A stretch of 64,000 bases of DNA from CAG-873 sp910578365 (GTDB lineage: Bacteria > Bacteroidota > Bacteroidia > Bacteroidales > Muribaculaceae), in assembly GCA_951635545.1 (NCBI GenBank), contig OX620685.1, positions 1,550,001-1,614,000 of the forward strand, read 5' to 3'. Position numbers and translations under genes: made by a program. Below are positions 16,979 through 29,826 of the stretch, piece after piece (the first letter of the stretch is position 1; each line of letters begins with the position of its first letter). The notes beneath the pieces are model-generated. The model made no database searches. It worked only from the letters and a program-made list of their open reading frames with translations, and was not told where the DNA came from.

Positions 16979-18607
16979 ATGGTATCAGTCGACGCTCTTA
17001 CTGTTGAATTCGGGGGCACTACCCTGTTCAAGGACATATCTTTTGTAATCAATCCCAAGGATCGCATAGCCCTGATGGGCAAAAACGGCGCCGGCAAAAG
17101 CACACTGCTGAAAATTCTGGCCGGTGTGCGGCAGCCATCGCGCGGCAGTGTATCGGTGCCAAAGGACTGTACGGTGTGCTATCTGCCACAGCACATGATG
17201 ACTGAGGACGGGCGAACTGTGTTCGAGGAAGCTTCGCAGGCGTTTGCCCACCTCAAGGAAATGGAGGCGGAGATTGATGCCATGAATCAGGAACTGGCCA
17301 CACGTACCGACTATGAGAGCGACTCGTATATGGCTCTAATCGAGAAGGTGGCCACGGTGAGCGAAAAGTTCTACGCAATCGACATGACTCACTTCGAGGA
17401 GGATGTCGAGAAGGCTCTTCTGGGCCTCGGATTCAAACGCAGCGATTTCACCAGGCCTACCTCGGAGTTCTCCGGAGGATGGCGCATGCGCATCGAGCTG
17501 GCCAAACTGCTGCTGCAGAACCCTGACGTACTGCTGCTCGACGAGCCTACCAATCACCTCGATATTGAGTCGGTGGGATGGCTCGAGGATTTTATCATGA
17601 ACAGCCCGATGGCAGTGGTGGTAATCAGCCACGACCGTCGCTTTATCGACAATATCACCACCCGCACCATCGAGGTGACAATGGGCCGAATATACGACTA
17701 CAAGGCCAATTACAGCCACTATCTGGAACTGCGCAAGGAACGCCGACAGCAACAGCAGAAGCAGTTTGACGACCAGCAGAAACAGATAGCCGAGGCCCGT
17801 GAGTTTATCGAACGCTTCAAGGGTACCTACTCCAAGACCTATCAGGTGCAGAGCAAGGTCAAGTGGCTTGAGAAACTCGAAATTGTGGAGGTCGACGAAG
17901 AAGATAATTCGGCGCTGAGGCTTAAGTTTCCGCCTTGCCCACGCAGCGGCAGCTACCCCGTAATAGCCGAAGGGGTAGGGAAGAGCTACGACGGCAAGCA
18001 GGTGTTCGCCAACGCTTCGTTCACCATCGAACGTGGCGACAAAGTGGCCTTTGCCGGTCGTAACGGCGAGGGTAAGTCTACTATGGTCAAGGCTATAATG
18101 CGTGAGATTGAGCACCAGGGCACGCTTACACTGGGACATAACGTGCAGATTGGCTATTTTGCCCAGAACAGTGCGTCGATGCTCGACGGTGAACTGACCG
18201 TGTTCCAGACAATCGACGACATAGCCGTGGGCGATGTGCGCCTGAAGATACGCGACCTCCTCGGCGCCTTTATGTTCGGCGGCGAGGAAAACCAGAAGAA
18301 GGTAAAGGTGCTTTCGGGTGGCGAGCGTGTGCGCCTTTGTCTGATTAAGCTTTTGCTCGAACCGATAAATCTGCTGATTCTTGACGAACCCACCAACCAC
18401 CTTGACCTAAAGACTAAGGATATACTCAAACAGGCTCTGCGCGATTTTGACGGCACGCTTATTCTGGTGAGTCACGACCGCGATTTTCTCGACGGCCTCG
18501 TTACCAAGGTGTACGAATTCGGCGATGGCCGCGTGCGCGAGCATCTTTGTGGTATAAACGAATTTCTTGAAAAGAAAAAGGCCGAAGCAGCCGCCGCAGG
18601 CAAGTAA
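16979..18607 (+). CDS. ABC-F family ATPase (translation factor type)
   Basis: The 542-residue protein has two ABC ATPase domains and no membrane spans. Walker A motifs are GKNGAGKS (about 34-41) and GRNGEGKS, signatures are SGGWRMR and LSGGERVR, and Walker B is LLLDEPTNHLD and LILDEPTNHLD. A charged linker (about 240-300, rich in Arg/Gln) separates the domains. This is the ABC-F layout (EttA/Uup/YbiT group), whose members act on the ribosome. Nothing marks it as a dedicated antibiotic-resistance protein. Confidence 0.93.
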   Translation: MVSVDALTVEFGGTTLFKDISFVINPKDRIALMGKNGAGKSTLLKILAGVRQPSRGSVSVPKDCTVCYLPQHMMTEDGRTVFEEASQAFAHLKEMEAEIDAMNQELATRTDYESDSYMALIEKVATVSEKFYAIDMTHFEEDVEKALLGLGFKRSDFTRPTSEFSGGWRMRIELAKLLLQNPDVLLLDEPTNHLDIESVGWLEDFIMNSPMAVVVISHDRRFIDNITTRTIEVTMGRIYDYKANYSHYLELRKERRQQQQKQFDDQQKQIAEAREFIERFKGTYSKTYQVQSKVKWLEKLEIVEVDEEDNSALRLKFPPCPRSGSYPVIAEGVGKSYDGKQVFANASFTIERGDKVAFAGRNGEGKSTMVKAIMREIEHQGTLTLGHNVQIGYFAQNSASMLDGELTVFQTIDDIAVGDVRLKIRDLLGAFMFGGEENQKKVKVLSGGERVRLCLIKLLLEPINLLILDEPTNHLDLKTKDILKQALRDFDGTLILVSHDRDFLDGLVTKVYEFGDGRVREHLCGINEFLEKKKAEAAAAGK

Positions 18608-18626
18608 TATTATATATATTATATAG

Positions 18627-18678
18627 AAAAGCGATGTCGCGCCCCCCGTACAGCGGTAGGTCGTGACATCGCTTTTTT
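18627..18678. terminator. Terminator between ABC-F and the NlpE-like gene
   Basis: AAAAGCGATGTC pairs with GACATCGCTTTT and is followed by a run of T on the plus strand. It ends ABC-F transcription and may also act on the convergent gene. Confidence 0.8.
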
Positions 18679-18702
18679 TTACCTCTTTTTGCCTGCAGGC
18701 GA

Positions 18703-19164
18703 TTATTGCAGGGTAAGAGAATAGTTGAGTCCGGTGGCGGCAGGCTTCATGTCCGCGCCTACCAGAGTAATCTTCGAGGGCGAATCAATCAGATAATACT
18801 GCACCGAGCTGTTGTTTTTGCTGTCGGTCAGTTTCAGATAGCTCTTGTCGTCCTTCTTGTCGATAACGAAAGAACCGTCGTCAGTAAAACTGCTCTTGTC
18901 TTTGTTTTGATATACCTGCACCAAATTATAGGTGCCGCAGTTGTCGTCGGTATAATTCAGTGTTAGGGTGTATTCAATGCCATCCGCATCGGCTGCCGGC
19001 AGCATACCTTTGAAAATTTCGGTTTTGCTTTGGGCTATAGTAGCCTCGCTTTTTACGGAGTCTGCTGCCGCGGTGGCAGTAGTCGCCGATTTGTCAGTGC
19101 CGTTACAGGCAGAAAGTGCCAGCATGCCCAGTGTTGCTGCCACAAAATAAGACTTCATTTTCAT
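18703..19164 (-). CDS. NlpE-like lipoprotein
   Basis: A protein of about 153 residues with a lipoprotein signal (MKMKSYFVAATLGMLALSAC, lipobox LSAC). The mature part has the NlpE N-terminal pattern: FKGMLPAADADGIEYTLTLNY, then strand-rich repeats. NlpE of E. coli is an outer-membrane sensor of copper and surface stress. Here the family's CxxC in the equivalent LPCADC position is replaced by ADAD, so the metal/redox-linked function may be absent. The frame extends upstream to 19245, but only starts at 19164 or 19158 give a proper signal. Confidence 0.75.
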   Translation of the reverse strand: MKMKSYFVAATLGMLALSACNGTDKSATTATAAADSVKSEATIAQSKTEIFKGMLPAADADGIEYTLTLNYTDDNCGTYNLVQVYQNKDKSSFTDDGSFVIDKKDDKSYLKLTDSKNNSSVQYYLIDSPSKITLVGADMKPAATGLNYSLTLQ

Positions 19165-19389
19165 AATCTCATTAGTTAATACATCTTGTAGCATAACATA
19201 GGCTGGAAAAAATAGTTCATTTTTTAAGCTCCGATAAAATGCCAACTACGTCCAATGGCGCCACTGAGATCCAAAACGTGCTAAAAAACCATGCTTTATA
19301 ACATAAAATGTAAGTCAAAGAAATACAAAAAGAAAGGACAATCTCTAACAAACGTTAACACGAAAATATGAAAAATAATTGCTCAAAAA

Positions 19390-19421
19390 TTTGGTGGAAT
19401 CAGAAAAAGGGCGTAACTTTG
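19390..19421 (+). promoter_or_regulatory. rRNA operon promoter P1
   Basis: TTTG (19390-19393) then 20 nt then TAACTTTG (19414-19421) gives a perfect match to the Bacteroidetes consensus, 378 nt before the 16S gene. Confidence 0.75.
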
Positions 19422-19511
19422 CACTCGCTTTCGGGAAGGAGCTACAGCGGTAGCAAACAAACCTTAAACGAAGCACGGGAATGCAAAAAGAAGTTAAAAT
19501 ACTGAACAAAA

Positions 19512-19543
19512 TTTGGTCACATCAATTATTCTTCCTAACTTTG
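19512..19543 (+). promoter_or_regulatory. rRNA operon promoter P2
   Basis: This second element has the same TTTGGT core and TAACTTTGCA, again with 20-nt spacing, 122 bp downstream of P1. Tandem promoters are usual for rRNA operons. Confidence 0.75.
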
Positions 19544-19798
19544 CAAAACCGTTCGGCGACAAGTTCGCCAGGCAGGTAGAGGACATTGAAAGATTTACAA
19601 TAATGACGAAGTAGTACAAGAGTCAATGAAACCCACCGAGGTTTCAACATTGCTCTGTCAATTTCAGCCATAAACACAATAACGATCATCAATCGTGGGC
19701 GCGGGATCAGCAATGACGCTTCCGAAGGTGCATCTTGCAAAAGACTAAATTAACAATTTGGTCTTGTACTTTTTGAAAAAGAAGAAACAAGATAAACA
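19544..19798 (+). other. rRNA leader with boxA-like site
   Basis: No gene is present between P2 and 16S. TGCTCTGTCA at 19651-19660 resembles the boxA antitermination site (TGCTCTTTAACA). AAGACTAAATT/AATTTGGTCTT at about 19742-19766 forms a hairpin near the mature 16S end. Confidence 0.45.
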
Positions 19799-21340
<1,542 letters not shown>

Positions 21341-21466
21341 GGAGCAACGACGCCCCTTCAGGGTAGCGCGGTCAAAACGACCGGTCCGCGCCCCACGACA
21401 TGATTGTCTCATTTATGGCCAAGACAGAAGCAACAGACTTACTACCCGAGTCATTATTTTAAACCC

Positions 21467-21540
21467 AGTCTCTTAGCTCAGTTGGTTAGAGCGCTACACT
21501 GATAATGTAGAGGTCGGCAGTTCAACTCTGCCAGGGACTA
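21467..21540 (+). tRNA. tRNA-Ile (anticodon GAT)
   Basis: This is a cloverleaf with acceptor stem AGTCTCT/AGGGACT and anticodon loop CTGATAA (anticodon GAT). The 3' CCA is not encoded. It is the only tRNA in the 16S-23S spacer. The rest of the spacer (21541-21748) holds processing stems only. Confidence 0.95.
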
Positions 21541-21651
21541 CTCGAAAAAGAGAACATTGACATGTTGGAAGCGATATTGAAGAAATTCGATATCATGTAT
21601 CACGAGCAAACAAAGCAAAAATCATAACAGATAATTCTTTCAGACAATTCA

Positions 21652-21667
21652 GCTGAAGTATTTCTAC
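21652..21667 (+). other. 23S processing stem, 5' arm
   Basis: GCTGAAG (21652-21658) and TTTCTAC (21661-21667) pair with CTTCAGC (24706-24712) and GTAGAAA (24695-24701) beyond the 3' end of 23S. This long-range helix is a likely RNase III processing site. A second candidate pairing is TTGGAAG near 21565 with CTTCCAA near 24757. Confidence 0.6.
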
Positions 21668-21748
21668 AGGCCGCGCCGACAGACCGTCGGCTCTCCATGA
21701 AGGGAGCGACAGACAGGCAGGCGCGAAAAAGGCAATTTTCTCAATAAA

Positions 21749-24648
<2,900 letters not shown>

Positions 24649-24813
24649 GCAGCAATGCCAACAGAGCCGCGCGGCGCCACCGCGACGGCAGGCGGTAGAA
24701 AGCCGCTTCAGCAGAATCTGGAAGAGCAAGTTATGAAACAGCGCGAGTGATACACTTCCAACGCTCTTTTTCACCTTATAACGTCGCCACTGATGGTGAC
24801 GGACAAAGAAACT

Positions 24814-24918
<105 letters not shown>

Positions 24919-24921
24919 CCT

Positions 24922-24958
24922 AAGCGCCTTTCAGAGCAATCTGGAGGGCGCTTTTTTT
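24922..24958 (+). terminator. rRNA operon terminator
   Basis: AAGCGCC pairs with GGCGCTT, with an inner CAGA/TCTG stem, followed by seven T residues. The IS66 element is inserted four bases after the T run. Confidence 0.9.
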
Positions 24959-24962
24959 GTAT
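24955..24962. repeat. IS66 target-site duplication, left
   Basis: TTTTGTAT directly abuts the left inverted repeat, and the identical 8-mer follows the right end. Confidence 0.95.
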
Positions 24963-25030
24963 GTATCCGTCCGAAATAGGCCGACTTTATCAAAGCGTTT
25001 TTGGTTGCGAACTTTGCAATCAAAAACGCT

Positions 25031-25378
25031 ATGTTTAATTTGAACGAAAACAATCGTATAGTAATGGCGCAGCATCCGACGGACATGCGCATGGGTGTTA
25101 ACTGTCTGAGCGGTCAGGTCAGGATGGTTGGACTTGATCCGTCAAATGGTGATGTCTATATATTTGTTGGCAAGTCGCGACAGGTGATGAAGATTCTGCA
25201 TTGGGAGCATGGCGGCTATGTGGTCTACTACAAACGTCTTGAAGAGGGACGTTTTCATCCTCGCATTTTTCTGCGTCAGGGCGTTGGGTTCCGCAGCATG
25301 AGGTGGTCAGAGCTTGTGCTTCTGATGGAAGGCATCTCTCCCAAAGTCGCCCGTCGGCACAGGTATGAAAAAGGATAA
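25031..25378 (+). CDS. tnpB: IS66 accessory protein TnpB
   Basis: The 115-residue protein (from ATG 25031) matches the IS66 Orf2/TnpB family: DMRMGVNCLSGQV, then DVYIFVGKSRQVMKILHWE, YYKRLEEGRF and the WSELVLLMEG end. It is needed for efficient IS66 transposition, but its biochemical role is not known. An upstream in-frame GTG at 25001 is possible, but family similarity starts near 25031. Confidence 0.92.
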   Translation: MFNLNENNRIVMAQHPTDMRMGVNCLSGQVRMVGLDPSNGDVYIFVGKSRQVMKILHWEHGGYVVYYKRLEEGRFHPRIFLRQGVGFRSMRWSELVLLMEGISPKVARRHRYEKG

Positions 25379-25430
25379 AAAAGTAGCCCGAAAGCTTGCT
25401 CATATCACTAAAAAATAGTAATTTAGCGAT

Positions 25431-26942
25431 ATGAAAAAGACGCTTGAACTACCCGATACAATCGAGGCCTGCCATGAGATTATCATCAGTCAGGCCCGGC
25501 TCATTGAGCAGTTGCAGCGTCGAGCTTTCGGCGGTTCGCTCAAAGACAGGGCTGTAAAATATGAAGGCCCCTCGCTCTTCGATGATGTTGATGGGCAGGC
25601 GGTACTTGCAGCGAAAAAGGAACTTGAGAAGGCATCCAGAGATGTTGACGAGGCCGCGGATAAACGCCGTGCTGAGGCTAAGGCCCAGTCGCAAGGCAGA
25701 GGCAAGCGTCCTGAGAAATACAACACATACGGTCTGCCGGTAGAGACAAAGACCGTTTATCCCGACGGCATCGACCTTAACGACTATGATGTCATCGGGC
25801 AGGACGAGACCAACGTTCTGCATCTGCAGCCGCAGCGCATGTGGGTAGTAAAGACCATAACCCCGATACTGCGACGCAAAAGTGACAAAGACGCTCCATC
25901 GCCGGAAATCCTTCAGGCCAAAGGTCCCCGCAGCATCATCGGCGGCGGACATGTCGGTGCCGATCTGCTGGCCACGCTTATCGACAACAAGTTCAACCAC
26001 CATCTGCCCGAGTATCGTCAAGTCAAGATGTTCGCCGAGTTTGGTCTGAAGCTGCCGACCTCGACCGTAAACGACTGGATACATGCCACGGCCAACGTGC
26101 TTTATCCGTTGTACGAAAGCCAGCGCGAGGCGGTGATGGCCGGCGGGTATGTGCAGGTAGATGAGGTGCCGTGGAACATAGCCGACCGCAAAGGACAGGC
26201 CTGCCGCAAAGGATACGCCTGGCAGTTCCGCGACGTAAGCCCTCATCCCCGAGGCTCCTACTTCTACTATCACAAGGGCAGCCGCGGCGGTGAAATACCA
26301 CGCACACAGCTGCGTGGCTATCAGGGAGTGATACAGAACGATGGCTATAAAGTATACAACGAATTTGAGAATGTACCCGGGATAACTGTCCTGGCGTGCA
26401 TGGCTCACATACGCCGAAAATTTGTCGACGCACAGAAATCCAACCCTCTGGCCGCAGAAGCCGTCAAATACATCGCCACACTATATACGCTAGAAGAGAA
26501 TCTCAAGGCAGCGGGAGCTACGTCGGATGAAATCCGCGCGGAACGCCAACGTCTCGCCGTGCCCATACTCAACGGTATCGAGGCATGGATGCGAACCGCA
26601 TACATGACTTGCACCCCCAAGGAGCCACTTGCCGTCGCAATCAAATATGCCCTGTCTCTGTGGCCGCGCGTGATGCGTTACACCGAAGAAGGCCATTATC
26701 TTATTGACAGCAACCCCGTCGAACAGGGGCAGCGGCCCTCAGTGCTCGGCCGCAAGAACTACCTCTTCAGTCAGAATGACCGTGGAGCCGAAGACAACGC
26801 AATCTTCTACACATTCATAGTCTCATGCGAGAATCTCGGCATCAATCCACGTCAATGGCTAAATGATACGCTCGAAATAATCAGGCCCGACATGGACGAG
26901 GCAGAGCTCTCCAAACTCTTACCCTGCAACTATAAAAGCTAA
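25431..26942 (+). CDS. tnpC: IS66 transposase TnpC
   Basis: This 503-residue DDE transposase has an N-terminal coiled coil (about 15-30, then 60-90) and the zinc-finger/HTH region. The catalytic residues lie in VQVDEVPW (Asp), QNDGYKVY (Asp) and DSNPVEQGQRPSVLGRKNYLF (Glu). The C-terminal IS66 tail ends NPRQWLNDTLE. The frame is intact. Confidence 0.96.
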   Translation: MKKTLELPDTIEACHEIIISQARLIEQLQRRAFGGSLKDRAVKYEGPSLFDDVDGQAVLAAKKELEKASRDVDEAADKRRAEAKAQSQGRGKRPEKYNTYGLPVETKTVYPDGIDLNDYDVIGQDETNVLHLQPQRMWVVKTITPILRRKSDKDAPSPEILQAKGPRSIIGGGHVGADLLATLIDNKFNHHLPEYRQVKMFAEFGLKLPTSTVNDWIHATANVLYPLYESQREAVMAGGYVQVDEVPWNIADRKGQACRKGYAWQFRDVSPHPRGSYFYYHKGSRGGEIPRTQLRGYQGVIQNDGYKVYNEFENVPGITVLACMAHIRRKFVDAQKSNPLAAEAVKYIATLYTLEENLKAAGATSDEIRAERQRLAVPILNGIEAWMRTAYMTCTPKEPLAVAIKYALSLWPRVMRYTEEGHYLIDSNPVEQGQRPSVLGRKNYLFSQNDRGAEDNAIFYTFIVSCENLGINPRQWLNDTLEIIRPDMDEAELSKLLPCNYKS

Positions 26943-26990
26943 TGCCGACTTGAAAATCTAAAATCAAGTCGGCTTTTTTCGGACGGATAC

Positions 26991-26998
26991 TTTTGTAT
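26991..26998. repeat. IS66 target-site duplication, right
   Basis: TTTTGTAT follows the right inverted repeat and is identical to 24955-24962. Confidence 0.95.
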
Positions 26999-27375
26999 GC
27001 CTGTGCCTGATTGGGCTGGGGCTCGCACTTCGGGCACAAAGCGAGCCGACGTGAGGAAAGCAGGTGAGCGCTTAGAAAGTGTATACAGGATTGGGCGCGA
27101 TGCGGATATTATTATTAAACACCCTCTAAATATGTATTCCGGAAAATACTTACGACGTACCCTGGCATAACGCCGGAATATTTATGGCATCTGAAACGGC
27201 ATTCCGGCGCCGAAGGCAAAGCAGTAGTTGCTCTGAACTTTCGGCGGATGACATTATTCTCCGGATATGACGATTGCTGCCATGCTGTAAGCCGCGGAAT
27301 ATGTAGGGTACGGCCGGCGTCGAGGTATTCAAAGCCCTTGTAAAATAAACATGCAGATTGACAAAAACTGAATTG
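26999..27375. other. Gene-free stretch with strong hairpins, possible ncRNA
   Basis: No convincing protein gene lies here. Two features stand out. The GGCTCGC/GCGAGCC hairpin is near 27020-27045. A 9-bp perfect stem CGCCGGAAT (27171-27179)/ATTCCGGCG (27201-27209) carries a 21-nt loop. Several partial copies of ATTCCGG occur nearby. A terminator follows at 27376, although no gene on this strand needs it. A structured RNA or the remnant of a longer transcript is possible. Confidence 0.35.
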
Positions 27376-27420
27376 CGAAGCTCCCATTGCGGTCCCATTG
27401 CAGCGGAGGCTTCGTTTTTT
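27376..27420 (+). terminator. Terminator with no obvious upstream gene
   Basis: CGAAGCTCC pairs with GGAGGCTTCG (one bulged G), followed by six to seven T residues. The loop contains CCCATTGC twice. The nearest plus-strand gene upstream is the IS66 transposase. Confidence 0.7.
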
Positions 27421-27432
27421 TATAATGCAGAC

Positions 27433-27464
27433 TTTTGACAAGTAATTAATTTTGCCTATCTTTG
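27433..27464 (+). promoter_or_regulatory. Promoter of the C1 peptidase gene
   Basis: TTTTG at 27433-27437 and TATCTTTG at 27457-27464 are 19 nt apart, 20 nt before the ATG. Confidence 0.7.
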
Positions 27465-27484
27465 CAGAAACTAACTCTATCATT

Positions 27485-28723
27485 ATGAAAAAACTGTTGA
27501 TACCCGCTGCCTTGACGGCAGCGCTGTGTGTCCAGGCCGGAGGTCTGGACTACCGTCTAAATATGATTGACGCTCCGGCCGATACAGCCGCGGCTGATTC
27601 AGTCGAGAAGTTTGTGTTTACCGATGTAACCGTAGTGCCTACCACCTCGGTTAAGAACCAGAATAAATCGGGTACATGCTGGTGCTTCGCAGGAACTTCG
27701 TTTTTCGAGGACGAGATTCTGCGTATGGGTGGGGACAGCCTTGACCTGAGCGAGATGTTTACCGTACGCTATTGCTATGCCGACAAGGCTGACCGCTTTG
27801 TGCGCAACTACGGCGAGTGCAATTTCGCTGCCGGAGGTTCGATTCTTGACGTGCCTTATGTATGGGAGCGTTACGGCGCGGTACCTGAAGAGGTGTACAC
27901 CGGCCTGCAGTACGGCGAGGACAAGCATGTACACGGCGAATTCGACGGAGCATTGGCCGGGCTTGTAAAGACCGTGGTGGCGAAGCCCAACCGCAAGGTA
28001 AGCAGCGCATGGAAGAAAGCTCTCAACGGCATCCTCGACGCTTATCTGGGCGAGGTACCCGAAACTTTCACATACAAGGGTAAAACCTACACACCGCAGT
28101 CGTTTGCCAAGTCGCTCGGTATTAACCCCGAGGATTATGTGGCTGTGACATCGTTCACACATCATCCGTTCTACAAGCCATTCGCCGTAGAAGTGCCCGA
28201 CAACTGGCTCAACGGTCAGTATCATAATGTGCCCATGGAGGAGATGAAGGCCATAGTAGATAATGCACTGCAGAACGGTTATCCTGTTGTATGGGCTGCC
28301 GACGTCAGCGAGGGCGGTTTCAAGTGGCGCGAAGGCGTGGCTCTGATGCCCAAGGGCAAGACCGAAGGGGATATGAACGACAGCGAGCTTTCGCGTTGGG
28401 TGAAGCTTACAGCAGCCGAGAAGAACAACGACAAGTATAACTTCCAGGGCCCGGTTGACGAAATAGAGGTGACTCAGGAGCTGCGTCAGGAGATGTTCGA
28501 CAGCCAGGAAACTACCGATGACCACGGCATGGAGCTGGTTGGTATAGCCACCGACCAGAAGGGCAACCGCTACTATAAGGTTAAGAACTCGTGGGATACC
28601 AATCATATTTATGGTGGATTCTTCTATGTTTCGGAGCCTTACTTCCTGGCCAAAACCATGAACATTATGGTTCATAAGGATGCCGTGCCCAAGAGCATAG
28701 CAAAGAAAATAGGCGTGAAATAA
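27485..28723 (+). CDS. Secreted C1-family cysteine peptidase (PepC/bleomycin hydrolase-like)
   Basis: The 412-residue protein has a signal peptide (MKKLLIPAALTAALCVQA). The papain-fold active site is complete: Gln in VKNQNKSG, catalytic Cys in GTCWCF, His in DDHGMELVG and Asn in VKNSWDTN. The size and the CWCFAG motif place it with aminopeptidase C/bleomycin hydrolase relatives. Those are normally cytoplasmic, whereas this one is exported, as is common in Bacteroidales. The start at 27485 follows the promoter. Confidence 0.9.
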   Translation: MKKLLIPAALTAALCVQAGGLDYRLNMIDAPADTAAADSVEKFVFTDVTVVPTTSVKNQNKSGTCWCFAGTSFFEDEILRMGGDSLDLSEMFTVRYCYADKADRFVRNYGECNFAAGGSILDVPYVWERYGAVPEEVYTGLQYGEDKHVHGEFDGALAGLVKTVVAKPNRKVSSAWKKALNGILDAYLGEVPETFTYKGKTYTPQSFAKSLGINPEDYVAVTSFTHHPFYKPFAVEVPDNWLNGQYHNVPMEEMKAIVDNALQNGYPVVWAADVSEGGFKWREGVALMPKGKTEGDMNDSELSRWVKLTAAEKNNDKYNFQGPVDEIEVTQELRQEMFDSQETTDDHGMELVGIATDQKGNRYYKVKNSWDTNHIYGGFFYVSEPYFLAKTMNIMVHKDAVPKSIAKKIGVK

Positions 28724-28740
28724 AAGTCTGTAAAAAATTA

Positions 28741-29244
28741 ATGCAACTGATAGGCATACTTTCAGACACGCACAGCTGCTGGGACGACCGCTTCGCCATC
28801 CACTTCAAGGACTGTGACCAGATATGGCACGCCGGCGATGTGGGAGATATGAGTGTAATCGAACGTCTGCGGTCTGTGTGCCCCGAAGTGCGGGCCGTCC
28901 GCGGAAATATCGATTCGGGCCGTGTGTCCCGTGAATTTCCGGAGGTCGACAGCTTTGAGGTAGAAGGAGTGAAAGTATGGCTGACTCATATAGGCGGCTA
29001 CCCCGGGCGTTATGCTCCCGGGGTACGCCGCATGCTTGTGGAGGCGCGTCCGAAACTGATGGTATGCGGCCACAGCCATATACTGAAGGTGATGTACGAT
29101 AATGAGCTGGATTTGCTGCACGTGAATCCGGGAGCTGCAGGCTATCACGGCTGGCAGAAGGAGCGTACACTGATACGATTGGTAATCGATGGCGATGCTA
29201 TGCGCGACCTGGAGGTAATAGAGCTTGGCAAGGTTAAGATATGA
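28741..29244 (+). CDS. Metallophosphoesterase, YfcE/MJ0936 family
   Basis: This 167-residue calcineurin-like phosphoesterase has the metal ligands in GILSDTHS, HAGDVGD, VRGNID, LTHIGG and CGHSH. Members hydrolyse phosphodiesters with Mn or Ni, but the physiological substrate is unknown. It lies 17 nt after the peptidase gene and runs with the SPOR and TrmH genes. Confidence 0.9.
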   Translation: MQLIGILSDTHSCWDDRFAIHFKDCDQIWHAGDVGDMSVIERLRSVCPEVRAVRGNIDSGRVSREFPEVDSFEVEGVKVWLTHIGGYPGRYAPGVRRMLVEARPKLMVCGHSHILKVMYDNELDLLHVNPGAAGYHGWQKERTLIRLVIDGDAMRDLEVIELGKVKI

Positions 29245-29310
29245 ACAGCTTTGCTGCGCTTGCGCGCCCGACCGGCTGCGCATACGGTTTGCAGAAGGTT
29301 TCTAATTTTG

Positions 29311-29826
29311 ATGATTATGTACAGAAGGTATCTATTAATGTTGCTCTGCCTGCCTCTGCTATGGGGCTGCAAGACCAATGAGAACAACTACCGCCAGGCT
29401 TACGAGAAGGCGATGGAGGCCCGGGAAGCAGCCGATGCCGACCTGGACAGTACCATATATGGCCGTGCCCGCCGCGATTTTGCCATGCAGCAGCTGGTAG
29501 TGGGTAGAGATACGGTGGACGTGAAGGTGCAGCATGTAAAGGTGACACCCGACGGCGGCGGTATCAACGAAAGCCTGATGCGCTACAATGTGGTGGCGGG
29601 TCAGTTCAAACAGCTGTTTACGGCCAAGTCGATGCGCGAACGCCTGTTCGAGGCCGGCTATCCGGCTTCGTTTGTAGTACAGACTTCAGAGCCGTATTAT
29701 TATGTTATATCGTCGAGCCATAACGATGCCGCTGCCGCAGTAGAGGCACTGCATCGTCTTGAAGCCGATCGACCGGTGGGCATGAAGCCGCCGGTGCCAT
29801 ATATACTTCAACGAGCCGGAAGATGA
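29311..29826 (+). CDS. SPOR-domain lipoprotein
   Basis: A protein of about 171 residues with a lipoprotein signal (MYRRYLLMLLCLPLLWGC). A helical middle follows (NNYRQAYEKAMEAREAADAD), then a C-terminal SPOR domain (about 105-155, YNVVAGQFKQLFTAKSMRERL). SPOR domains bind denuded peptidoglycan at the division septum, so a role in division or envelope maintenance is likely. Starts at 29311 or 29317 are both possible. Its stop overlaps the start of the TrmH gene (ATGA). Confidence 0.8.
   Translation: MIMYRRYLLMLLCLPLLWGCKTNENNYRQAYEKAMEAREAADADLDSTIYGRARRDFAMQQLVVGRDTVDVKVQHVKVTPDGGGINESLMRYNVVAGQFKQLFTAKSMRERLFEAGYPASFVVQTSEPYYYVISSSHNDAAAAVEALHRLEADRPVGMKPPVPYILQRAGR

Larger units (their letters stand above)
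24963..26990 (+). mobile_element. IS66-family insertion sequence, intact (2,028 bp)
   Basis: The element is bounded by 25-bp inverted repeats (24963-24987 and 26966-26990) that begin GTATCCGTCCGAAA and are identical at 23 of 25 positions. The 8-bp duplication TTTTGTAT is typical of the IS66 family. It carries tnpB and tnpC but no tnpA and no passenger gene. Perfect duplications and open frames suggest a recent insertion that may still be mobile. Confidence 0.96.

Noticed and set aside
17336..18400. 354-codon open frame antisense to the ABC-F gene
   Set aside because: Shadow of an ABC-F protein with complete Walker and signature motifs.
27115..27483. 122-codon minus-strand frame next to IS66
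   Set aside because: No domain, poor composition, and it covers the promoter of the C1 peptidase and the terminator hairpin.
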